Of a stretch of DNA of 64,000 nucleotides, positions 37,808-47,855 are shown in pieces. Source of the DNA: Geosiphon pyriformis (Eukaryota; Glomeromycota; Glomeromycetes; Archaeosporales; Geosiphonaceae); NCBI GenBank assembly GCA_016748015.1, contig JAAOMT010000430.1:90232-154231 (forward strand), read 5' to 3'. The position numbers and the translations under genes are program-made. How positions within the stretch are numbered: the stretch's first letter is position 1; the number at the start of each line of letters is the position of its first letter. The notes under the pieces are model-generated. The model had not been told where the DNA came from, searched no databases, and saw only the letters and a list, made by a program, of their open reading frames with translations.

Positions 37808-38212
37808 ACTAATTGTAGACAACGTAGAATTGGGGGGAATAATACACCCGCACCATCTACTGGGGAAGTTGAATATGAATTAGGTCAAACATTGCCAGGT
37901 AACCGAAGAAGCCGAAGAACTTCCATTGATAGTCGAAGAAGTCGAAGAAGTCGAAGAAGTCGTAGACGGTCAGCATCTCCATCTCCACCCCGTGATGCAA
38001 TAAACACTAATACAAACAATCCTGGTGTGGAAAATCCTGAACAAAATATTGGTCATTCTGGCTCTATCGAAACATCATCTCTTTAATCACCACCACCTTA
38101 TGAGGCACAAAATAATTTTTCAGAAATGAATCAGAGCCATGTTGTTTTTAACCGCGAAGTAGCTGTCTCTGGTATCGATAAACGAAGAGGTTGGATAAAT
38201 ATTTTTTATTAA
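37808..38212 (+). pseudogene. Arg-rich protein with PPPY motif (viral-like, disrupted)
   Basis: The frame is open from a possible acceptor (TTCCAG, ending 37807) to 38083, then TAA (38084-38086), then open again to TAA at 38210-38212, about 135 codons. It contains a strongly basic RRSRR repeat tract (the SRR unit repeats about five times, 37895-37970), SASPSPP, then after the stop SPPPYEAQNNF. The premature TAA would be CAA before one C-to-T change. Arg/Ser tracts bind nucleic acid or act as nuclear signals. PPxY motifs recruit WW-domain ubiquitin ligases and are used as late domains by some virion proteins. Next to a packaging ATPase, a minor virion or core protein is possible, but no family is recognised. 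Confidence 0.5.
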
Positions 38213-38579
38213 ATAAAAATAGTACAGTTATCGCCGTATACATGTGAATCTACCCACTATTTTTTTGTGGGTAGCATCACGTGATTTTGGCGAACATGTT
38301 CGCTGAATTTTTGCCAAGAAAAAATAAAAATTTGTGGGATATTATATCTCGGGAATACCGATATGTCTAGTAATAAAATCGATTGCGTAATACAGATGTT
38401 CGATCAACACATCACATGTTATATCACAGAAGAAAATCGAAGGTCATGGAATTTTTCATGCTGATTGTTACTATAAATTCTAAATCTGATTGACTAACTC
38501 GTGGCATGTGCATTTTCTTTGTGAAAAGTTTTTCGCATTCCCTAAATCTACCTAAATAAAGACAAAAATGGGTGGGCGA
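38213..38579. promoter_or_regulatory. Spacer with hairpin, palindrome and motif copy 2
   Basis: Holds a 7-bp hairpin TACCCAC/GTGGGTA with a T-rich loop (38251-38273), CACGTG (38278-38283), a perfect 14-base palindrome GCGAACATGTTCGC (38290-38303), and GGGATATTATATCTC (38336-38350), the second copy of the motif at 37617. The palindromes could be protein-binding sites for dimers. No coding frame. Confidence 0.55.
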
Positions 38580-38653
38580 AAGCGGTTTAAAAGGACGTTG
38601 TGGTTATTCGTCGTTTTTACTTGCGATATTGACTCAAACTATTCACGGTTAAA
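38580..38653 (+). promoter_or_regulatory. Core promoter of the PD-(D/E)XK-like gene
   Basis: A TATA-like GCGGTTTAAAAGGACG lies at about 38580-38595, followed by a pyrimidine-rich, CpG-containing leader (TATTCGTCGTTTTTACTTGC) to the ATG at 38654. Function is inferred from position. Confidence 0.4.
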
Positions 38654-40412
38654 ATGTCAAACTTAGTTTCAAAAATCGAAGCTCTTTTTTTGGAAGGTTC
38701 TCTTGACGCTATATGTTCCGCTACTGTCATTTATCTAACAAGAAAAGGAACAGCTTTACAACCATTACTTCTCGTTAAAGACTTAGCGGAGCGTGCAGTG
38801 AATTCCTCATTAACAAAAATAACTGATTTCGATCGAAGAATGAGAGTGTTGGAAGTTTTATCACAGGTTGGTACATCCCATATTTGATATTTTCTATAAT
38901 TCTCATTGTGATGATTTCACAGCAAATGGTACAGAGTTTGTTTTATATACTGCTGGTTAGGGACGCCGGCCCGGAAGAGCGATGTTGTCAGGAAAATTTC
39001 CTCACGATGTCGAGGGTTTCTGCTACCCCCTAACTATGTGCAGTTCTATAGTCGAAAACAAAAATACTCTATTGTTCGTCAAAATTGATAGAATCTGAAT
39101 GTTCACGTGCAAACATATGGGGTTTTTTAATTTTGTGGCCACAAATCTAACTTATCGCATTTGCTGTAGATGAAAGTTGGATATAAAAGTGTCGTGGGGT
39201 TGGACGCGGTAAAAGGACTGAAGACGGAGCAGGAGCCTAACCTCGACCGTACAAGAGAAGAGATAGAACGGAATACAAGAACCTTAAAATCAAAGCTAGG
39301 CTCACCGATGACCGATGCAGACATATCCCTCTACAATGCCCTCAAAACCAATCTACGAAGCATCAATCTTTCCGAACTTTCGTGGCGTGATCCAGAGGCA
39401 AATATGATTATTTCCGACGATTCAACATTAGTAAAAAATTTAGGGACGAGACAGAAGCAACTTTTTTTAGAGCCCTGTGAGAATATGAAATGCGTTCTCC
39501 CCACTTCGGTTATTTCAAGATGCGATGAATTCGTAAATAATCTTAATAATATTGAAGTACCGGATGTGCCCATGAACATTGTACATAACAAAGAATGGAA
39601 AGAGAAGGATGTTAAATTGTTAGAACGAACAAATCGTATATTAAGCGTTTTGTAGGTATTTTTTATCTTTGTATTGATTTTAAGAACTTTTTAACTATTC
39701 TTAATGCAGGGAGGGGGTATGGAACAATCCAGCATTTGCAACTAGCGAAATGCGTAGTTCTCAAAGTGAAGGAACTTATATCACAGACATCGTTGTACCT
39801 TTGCTTCGGGCCGGTTTGGATGATCTCCCAAATGGTAGTATTTGTATGAGCACTGCGGAACGTCAGAGTATAGCAAGTAAGGTCCGAAAAAGTCTTGGGG
39901 TGAATGAAGAAAAGAGTTCACACTCTCCCAGAGTGCCAATAGGGAAAAAACCCGATGTTATGGTGATGGAAAAATGTGGAGGTAAGATTTTTGAACTTGG
40001 TTATGTGGAATCTTCACGGGTCGTTTGCACTAATTCAAAAAAAGAGGATGATTCTATAAAATTGTGGAGGGAAACCCTAGATGGAATAAGTCTCGTCGGT
40101 ATTGCTTGTAGACCAACAAGTAATCAATTTGGTATTGTTGGAATTCAAGTGGCTGGTGAGGATTTATGTCTTAACGTTTTAGTGAGAGATGCAAATGGGA
40201 TACCAAGATATTTCCATCTTGTCCAAGCTCAAATACCTTTTACAAAAAGTACTTCATGGCGTGTGAAGCCTCTTGTTCATCTATTACTGACTTTGAGAAA
40301 TATTACAATTGTAAACAAAAGCTTACTAATGCAGGCATTAGAGCAAGCTAATACACGTCCACCCCGAAATGCTAATCCGAGTCCCACAGTTTCTTCACCA
40401 TTATACGATTAA
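38654..40412 (+). CDS. Multi-exon protein with C-terminal PD-(D/E)XK-like domain
   Basis: Exon 1 is 38654-38866. An intron at 38867-38922 joins QVLSQ-type helix sequence to MVQSLFYILLVRDAGPEERC. A second junction lies between about 39020 and 39170 (acceptor TTTGCTGTAG) but its donor is unclear. The long exon from 39170 ends at 39651, intron 39652-39709 (GTAGGT to TGCAG) restores the frame, and the last exon runs 39710-40412. The C-terminal domain begins with EGTYITDIVVPLLRAG and has GKKPDVMVM (PD at about 39951) and FELGYVESSR (E.xxExS at about 39990-40018), fitting a PD-(D/E)XK nuclease-like core, then NQFGIVGIQVAGEDLCLNVL. Such C-termini recur in AM-fungal multigene families of unknown role. 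No stop or shift is seen after 39170, so this is the best-kept gene of the window. Nuclease activity is only a possibility: the Lys is replaced. Confidence 0.65.
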
Positions 40413-40924
40413 TCTTTGTAATATTTTGATCCTTTGTATTTTTATCTATATCAATAAAATTGTCATGATGGCGATTTATCTTATATATGAGTACCTGCGT
40501 GAAAATCTGACAAAAATCAAAAAATTAGATAATACAAACATAGTCACGCGTTATTTATCGGGCATATGATAGATTATTAATTATATGCTTGTAGTACATC
40601 CCGAAATAGATTCCACCCCGAAATAGATCATATACGATTATCCCAGATATAGAACGACGTATTATCGGTGCTTCATTTTGATTGGGTAATCGCCATATAT
40701 ATCTCCCTACCGATTATCAATGATTACTTACCTCTCACGCTTCTTTTTTTTCTGCGAAAGTAATACTATTCTTCTTGAGTAGGACATCGGCTCTAGGAAT
40801 TATTCCTAACGGCTCGTCGAATTGCGTTGCTTTTGTACGTTTCTGCCTATCAGCGGAGCTAGTGTCTAGACACTTATTTAATACATTAAGACCATTTTTT
40901 CTCTGCATTCGCTTTATTATAACC
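40413..40924 (+). promoter_or_regulatory. Spacer and promoter of the helicase gene
   Basis: Contains a short direct repeat CCGAAATAGAT (about 40602-40612 and 40619-40629), CATATATATCTCC (about 40692-40704, TATA-like) and a CpG-bearing leader to the ATG at 40925. Short frames on either strand here (such as 40735-40980 minus) look like chance. Confidence 0.35.
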
Positions 40925-43548
40925 ATGAACTCAACCAACAAACGAAAAGAAGCTGTCACGTCGGAAGAAACACCACCCACGAAGAAGTTATCACGACAGG
41001 CCCGAGCACGTAGAAATAAAAAACAGAGGCGTGAACAAGAACAGATTGTGATACATCAAGAACCTGGGATTGATGCAAACTCCCTCACAAGTTCCACGGA
41101 AATGAATTCGATAATAAATACCACCGATATAATTTTTGATCCGACTCGAGAAATATTACCGTTAATTTTATAAAATGTCTTTGCGCTAGATACATTTGTG
41201 TTGATAAGGCTGTCTTAGTTATTTGCGTGGGTTTGTGGAACAGAACGGAGCCGTGACCGTCCTGCGCTTTGGCTAAGACAATTTGTTTGTTCCTCAAAAT
41301 GTAATCTTGTCGCTGAGTCATTTAGAGATAGGTTTTTTTTGCTCACCTGTTGCTAGTGGCAAAACAAAAACACTAAGAGAAATTCTCGATTCCTTAGCCA
41401 AAAATAGAGCAGATTTGCCTTGTTTAACTGGATTTCATATCGTAAAACTCTTAGCAATGAGACTAAAGCTAAAGTTGAAATATTGCAAAATTCAGGACTT
41501 CGTGTATGCCATTATCAGGAAAATGAGGGTAATTTAGCTATACGCGACTGGGATGTTATTATTGTCCAAGTTGAAAGTACCCATCGTCTTAATTTCTATG
41601 GAAGGCGTTCTTACGTAGTTATCTTAGACGAAAATAATGCTATTATGCGTCAAATGTCTAGTGGAGTTCATGCACGTGAATCTGAAAATGCTATGCGGGA
41701 TTTATTAAAATCAGCTGTTCATGTTATTTCTATGGATGCATTTGCAAACGAATCGACTTTAAACTTTTTGAGACAATATCGAGGTGGAGATATAAGAATT
41801 TTTGATAACGAATATAAGCCACGTGAAGGTGAGACTGTTAAAATTCTTTATGATCCAGATAAAGGATCAGAAGCTATACATAGGGGTCTTAAGATGCTTC
41901 AGGAAGGTAAACGAGTTGCTTTTTCAATGACCTCATGCAAAAAAGCACGAGCTTTGGCAAACCAAGCTTCCAAATCACAAAAACCAGACGGCTCGCACGT
42001 TTTATCACGAGTTTATTTTGGCCAAATGGATGGAAAGCAACGGCAGGATGACTTTGCCGATATTAATGCTACTTGGAGTGGTCTTGATTGTGTGGTTTAT
42101 ACAAGTACTGTAGAAGCTGGCATCTCTTTTGAAATTTCCAATCATTTTGATGCAGTTATAGGAATAAGTAATATTAATACAGGAGTACATGCTGAAGCTT
42201 TTGCACAAATGTTTTATCGAGTTCGCGATTGCCCATATCGTATTATTTCTCTCTATAATAGTAAAAAAACTGGCATTTTCAAAGAACCGAATCGTGATCT
42301 CATTCGTGCTGAACTTTCTGCCCTGAGACCTGGCGACTTGCCAACTGCTATAAAAGGACATCGTGAATGGAATAAAATTAACGACTGTTATACACTTCAT
42401 TCATCTCCAGCCGTAGAGACTTATATTGAGGTCGAATATGAAAGACGCTTATCGGCCAAATATTTTCCTGAGATTCTTTGTAGTCTTATTGCTAGTACTG
42501 GAGCAACTCTTGAATTAATTTTGGCAGAAGATACTGAAAAAGTTAACAGAAATGAAATTTCTCATACTATTAAGAATATTGAGAAAAATATTAAAAGCTC
42601 GGATGCAGAATCAATAGCAAATGCTCCAGATATTAGTCCCAATAAAGCTGAAATTCTTAAGCAAAATCCTATATGCTCTTTTGCTGATAACATGACTTTA
42701 CAACGTCATTATTTATGGAGAACATATGCTTCAGGTGATATTGGTGGCAAGGATGATATTCGAAACTGGGGTATGAATAATGATAATTGGATTAAGCTTT
42801 GTAATATAGATTTCGTAAAAAAATTCAATAATCCTGAACCTTTACAACATTTTAGAAAGCTGGCATATTTCAGAAGACAAGGTTCCAATGCGACAAAAGC
42901 TATAGAAAATCTAAAAATCAAAGAAAAAATGCAATGGGAAGATTCACATGAATCTATGGATCCATCTTCAGTCGATTTGCATAAATTTTATTCAGCAAAA
43001 CAATGGGAAGCGGTACATAATCTTGTCCAATCAATAGGTTTAGAGATATAGATGATATGAATATTCTTTCTGGTGATGATGTGGCTAAGACTTTCGAGCA
43101 ATTACGGGAAAAAATCGTTAAAATTCGAGAAAATGCATTGTTACTCCTTGGTTTTAAGACCAGAGCTAAAGGATTGCTCGATCTCAATGCTACAATAAAA
43201 TTTATTAATGCGGTAATGGGTAGTTGGTACGGTTATACTATCAAGAGTGGTGCAACTTGTGTAGGTTCTAAAGAACATCAAGTATGGAAAAAAACGTATT
43301 GGATTGATCGCAACCCATATTGTGGAGCTGGCTTTAATAATCAAGAAGTAATAGCTAGGAAGTTAGAATATTGTCCTATAGCTCCAGTTCTTCCATCATA
43401 TAAGTCAAAGGTAATTGACGAAATTCAGGATCTTTTCGATTCAATACCCATTACTACTGATATCGCCATTTCAAAATTCAGTAATGAGGTTTGTGAAAAG
43501 AGTTCTTGCAATAACATAGTTGAAAAATCCGTAACAGATTTGCCATAA
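40925..43548 (+). pseudogene. UL9/OBP-like SF2 helicase (origin-binding protein family), frameshifted
   Basis: The ATG at 40925 opens a basic N-terminus (PPTKKLSRQARARRNKKQRR). After a broken stretch (41174-41283), CSPVASGKTKTLREIL (about 41341-41386) is Walker A. VVILDENNA (about 41614-41640) is the DE box, followed by MRQMSSGVHARESENAMRDL, typical of the Herpes_ori_bp helicase family. STVEAGISFE (about 42105) and FAQMFYRVRDC (about 42200) fit motifs V and VI. The frame shifts near 41420-41440 and again near 43035-43050, leading into a C-terminal domain (FINAVMGSWYGYTIKSG, 43057-43548). The shifts are single-base and the sequence between them is clean, so assembly errors or a very young pseudogene are both possible. 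The family unwinds or binds replication origins in DNA viruses and selfish elements. It may be part of the same mobile unit as the ATPase. Confidence 0.7.
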
Positions 43549-43575
43549 TTGCCCATTTTCATGTTTGATTGCAAG

Positions 43576-43730
43576 TATATAAGCGTCGCTTGTAGAGTGG
43601 TTGTAGTGCGTCGACTTTCGAACTTAGGCTAACACCCTTTAAAAACGATTTTCTGCGCAGACAACCGTTTGCTTTACTTGAGCACTCTTATCTTATACTT
43701 GCCAACAAAAACCCTAACCTTTTATCAAAT
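43576..43730 (+). promoter_or_regulatory. PLE promoter and leader
   Basis: TATATAA (43576-43582) stands about 150 bases before the ATG at 43731. The leader includes AACACCCTTTAAAAACG and one telomere-like unit ACCCTAACC (43711-43719). No hammerhead ribozyme core (CTGATGA with GAAA) is seen here. Confidence 0.4.
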
Positions 43731-46303
43731 ATGTCTCAATCTACTTCTCAACCTACTATTTCTTCTAATGACATGGACATTGATGTCCCCCTAATGAACA
43801 TTAGGGAATCCGTCGCTGTCCAAAAGCTCACTGACCAGCTTGTGCTCAAGATCGGTTCTTCCGGTCTTGATAATATGTCGTTCCCTCAAATTCCATAGCA
43901 AAAAAATTATGTTCTTTTTCTATTTCATAAGATAGATGATCTGAAACGTAAAATTGTTGCTAATTCAAACCGTGACCCAAAATCTTTTCTACCCACTCCT
44001 CTTTATGATCCTTCTCAATTTCTTTCCGATGACTTACTCATGATTGATAATACGCTTGGTGAAGTTTGTGTGGCTTTAAAGCATTCTCGTGAAAATCTGC
44101 TATTGGCAAAAATTGCCGAGTATGATGCTTTCATCGATAAGTCTCCCTCAAAAGTTCATTCGGATGTCGCCAATTTAATCAGTAAAGTTCATACTGATGA
44201 CTTGGTTTCCGATGAAGCTAAGAGTGGTTTACTGGGAATTCTTGATAAAGAAATTAAGGAGTTTGAAACGTTCATTAAAACTCGTCCAGCTTTAAAGGAC
44301 TTGGTCATTGGTTCCGCTGTGGTTAGTTCCACTCCACACAAGCCTGTTTTGAAAAAATATTTTTCTAATAAGGTTGTTTCTGTAGGTTCTGGTATCGAAA
44401 CCTCCCCCAAAACGCAAGGTTCAGCCATCTCCGGCCAAGAAGAACCTCCCAAACAAAAAAGTGAAAAATGCAAAACAAGGCGATCAAAAGGGAAAAAAAA
44501 GGTCTCAAAAACAACGGTTAAACAACCGCTCGAAGCCGAAAAATCAACGAAGGTATTGGTTCACAATATTTCTTCTGTGATTATTTCCTCTTTCGTTATG
44601 GATTTCTTGAAGTTAGGTTCGAACTTTCAACTTACTTCGAAACCCTCTCTTGTTAAGACCTATCAAACGTGGTCAGGCGTCAGGAAACAAATTCTCGAAG
44701 CCTATAGTAAAATCCCTGAAAGGAAAAGAGAAAGCCTCTTAATTTTCAATCAGCGTTTACTCTTTGCATCCGACTACATTTTAAATAATTTCAATGTCCT
44801 TAAAGATCGTAGAAATAGTATTTTTAATATCTCTGGATGTGTTAATAATGTTTTATTATTTTTAATAGATCACGACTTCATTGTCGTTCCATTAGATAAA
44901 AACATGGGTCTCACTATTTGTGATTATTCTCATTATAACACTGAAATGCTTAAGCTACTTTCTGACACTTCGGTTTTTAAGCTTTGTGATGCGCCTGACG
45001 TTTCGCACTGCTCTAAATTGCTCTCGGATCATATATCTGATTTTTATATGAGCACTGACTTAAGAGAACGTAAAAATACTCATGAATACTTGCGAAAAAT
45101 ATTTTTTCCTTTACGTAATTCTGAATTACGTTTCCCTGAAATTTATGGATTATGGAAATTACACAAAAACCCTTGTGTTCTTCGTCCCATTACTCCTAAT
45201 CATTCTTGGATTATGTCCGCTGCTTCGCGTTGGTTAGCCAAACGTTGGCAACCCTACATTAAAAAATGTCCGACAGTCCTCGATAATTCTATGAGTTTTA
45301 TTTCGAATCATTATCATGGCTATGTTACTGTTGCTACATTTGACATCAAGAATATGTATACCAATATTGAAATTCGTACGCTTTATCAGCGCATTTGGGC
45401 TTGGCTGAAATTTCTTTCACCTGATCGCTCAAATTTTGAGAATCTTTGGTTGACCTTTGAAGTTAAACTTATGAGGCTTATTCTTGAGAATAGCTTTGTT
45501 CTTTATGAAGATTCGTTCTATCACCAGCACAAAAGACTGGCGATGGGTACTTCAGCTGCTCCTGTTATCACGAATTTATTCTGTGCTTCTATTAAACACA
45601 AAATTGTCGCGACTATGGGTAATACTTTTGGGTCCACTATTGTTCGTCGTTATTTGGATGATATTATCGTTATTTATGATCCTCATAAATTCGATATTAA
45701 TGCCTGGGTACGGTATTACCACTCCCTTGCTGTTCCTTCCACGTTTATTTTGGAACGCACCGATAATGACGACTATAATGCCGTATTTTTGGATTTGAAT
45801 ATTTCGGTTTTCTGGTCTGATAATCTTACCAAATTTTCAGTCCAATCTTATGACAAAACCATGTAATCCTCATATATATACTGATCCTCGGACTTTTTAT
45901 CCCAGGAAATATGTTATGAACTGGATTCAGGGCGAAAATATTCGTCATATTCGAAATAATTCGGATTTTTCCAGTTACTGGGTTCATATTAAGAAATTTA
46001 AAGCTTGACTGCTGGCTAGGGGCTATCCCCTGTTTGTGGTTGACTTTCAACTTAACAAAATACTTGCCTTGGCTTCTTGGTTCTCATGGAAAAAGAGATT
46101 TTTCTAGTACCATTGTTAAGATTCCTAATCTACCGGAAAGGCCTCTCATATGTAAAGTCATTCATGATGTCATTTTCCCTTCATTTTCGGGTCATGCCAA
46201 CTCCCTGGTACCTATAGTTACCCGTGGTAGTAGTGTTTTCAACGTTGTTAATAGAGCCAGAAGGACTTTAATCGCCCAAAAACTGGCTGAACCTACTTTT
46301 TAG
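43731..46303 (+). pseudogene. PLE reverse transcriptase
   Basis: The start ATG at 43731 is in frame with the main 44040-45866 frame, interrupted only by TAG at 43896-43898 (one C-to-T from CAG). From the 43731 start there are about 710 codons to 45866. The N-terminus is Ser/Lys-rich with a basic patch (KCKTRRSKGKKKVSK), probably nucleic-acid binding. RT motifs: VVPLDKNMGLTI; YGLWKLHKNP; RPITPNHSW; TFDIKNMYTNI (motif A, about 45338-45370); LAMGTSAAPVITNLF (motif B, about 45537-45580); RRYLDDIIVIY (motif C, about 45644-45675, both Asp kept); FLDLNI. After 45866 the frame shifts by one base, continues (TDPRTFYPRKYVMNWIQ), meets TGA near 46006-46008 (perhaps from CGA), and shifts again near 46085 to end at 46303. 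The catalytic core looks intact, so the inactivation is light. Confidence 0.75.
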
Positions 46304-46470
46304 TGTTCGCCGGTGTTGGATCCCGATTGGTTTGCATGATCTGGCTTGACTTGGTGACGGCCGGCTAAATTATTTTATCCTTGGTCCAGCCATGTGATTG
46401 GCCATTGTCACGGGCTCTAGCACATGATTAGTTTTGTTCTATGATGCTAACCCAATCCTTTACACCTGAT

Positions 46471-46500
46471 CTTAACCCTAACCTTGACCCTAACCCTAAT
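46471..46500 (+). repeat. Short telomere-type CCCTAA tract
   Basis: CTTAACCCTAACCTTGACCC followed by TAACCCTAAT gives about four to five imperfect CCCTAA units, the complement of the fungal TTAGGG telomere repeat. It lies 170 bases after the PLE coding end, on the strand expected if the element was copied onto a G-rich telomere overhang. The tract is too short and too internal to be a chromosome end here. Confidence 0.7.
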
Positions 46501-47742
46501 ACTTATTTATAATTTTAAATTGGCTAAACAAAAAGTTAATCATATCCAAATTGGTAATTTGATTATAAATAAAATTTTTAATATTAATGTAAAGCTTATT
46601 TAATTAAGTAAAAAATTAACTTAAAAAATTGAAGAATTTTTTGTTAAAAATTTAAAAACATATTAGTTTTTACAATATTAAAAAAATAACAGCAGTCTAT
46701 AGTATTAATAATATTATTATTATTAAAAATAAAAACAATCATAGAAACAAAATTTTTATAACTATTACTATTGTTAAAAATTAGAATATATTGTCAGAAA
46801 TTAGAACATATTATTAGAAACTACTAAAAAAAATATTTAATTAATATTAACAAAATTAATATTAAGTATAATTAAAATATATATAATTAATGAGATATTA
46901 ATATTTATTTTCTTAGTATTAACAACTCTAATACTTATTTTGATTATTACAAAATTATTATTAATATTTTTAAATAATAGTATAATCTTAATTTTAGTAT
47001 TAAACTTTTCAATTTATTAATTCAAAATCCTAAGTTATTAATTATAATTAAGAATAAAAAAACAACAAAAAAAATCAATTTTAATTTATATTTATATTAT
47101 TATAGAGTATAAGTTACAGTAATTTACTACTTTAAGCACTATTAAATAGATATTTTAACCAAATTGCTTATCTTGGTTTTTACAAAATTCAGAATTTTAA
47201 TATTATACTTTTAAAAAAAAAGCCATAATTAAGTTCACCAATTTTTTTTTTCCTAACAATAATCAAATTACTTTTAATATAATTTCTTTAACTATAATTA
47301 CTGAAGATAAAATACTTGCTATTATTTTTTTATTTAATAAAAAAAATTTAAATATTTTTAATTTTTTTAGTAAAGCTGTTTTAATTAAAATAAACTAATA
47401 ATAATAATATATATTAATGCCAAAACAAAATAAATAAATATTAAATTAATACTTATTAGTAAATTAACTGACAAAATAATTATAAAACAACTTATAAATT
47501 AATTAAGTTACTAAGTTAATTAATATTATTAGTTGAAATTTAAGATATTAATTAATATAAAATTATTCTTATAATTTTTACTATTAATTAGTATATATTA
47601 TTATTTCAAATTATCATTGATTATTTTATTAAATTATTCAAATTATTATTTAATTAATAATTTAATTTATATAAAACACAAATATAATTAAATTATAATG
47701 ATCAAATTATATAATACACTAAACTATATAATATTAAAAATT

Positions 47743-47855
47743 TCCCAAAATATTTAGTAATTTAACAAAATATTTAACAGTTTACCAAAATAATTTATAA
47801 TTTGCAGAAATAACTTGTAATTTAATAAAATATATCTTTAGTTTACCAAAATATT
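47743..47855. repeat. Degenerate short tandem repeat
   Basis: About five imperfect units of 22-28 bases with the core TTACCAAAATATTTA/TAATTTA. Low-information repeat in AT-rich DNA. Confidence 0.55.

Larger units (their letters stand above)
43560..46500 (+). mobile_element. Penelope-like retroelement without visible endonuclease
   Basis: Covers a promoter, one long RT-coding frame, a 200-base 3' tail and a telomere-type tract. The RT has the Penelope-type DIKNMYTNI motif. No GIY-YIG endonuclease follows the RT. The element's sense 3' end leads into CCCTAA repeats, the arrangement known for endonuclease-deficient PLEs (Athena, Coprina) that prime on telomere ends. No terminal repeats were found. 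Confidence 0.65.

Noticed and set aside
40735-40980. Minus-strand 81-codon frame
   Set aside because: It overlaps the helicase promoter and the real plus-strand start at 40925, and has no protein-like features of its own.
42005-42400. Minus-strand 131-codon frame inside the helicase
   Set aside because: It is a shadow of the plus-strand helicase, whose motifs read continuously through it.
43560-46470. Hammerhead ribozyme in the PLE flanks
   Set aside because: Some PLEs carry one, but I found no CTGATGA core with a partner GAAA in the non-coding flanks. The CTGATGAC at about 44194 is inside the coding frame and lacks the partner layout.
46471-46500. A true chromosome end
   Set aside because: The CCCTAA tract has only four to five imperfect units and is followed by 17 kb of further sequence. 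It is better explained as a PLE 3' junction.
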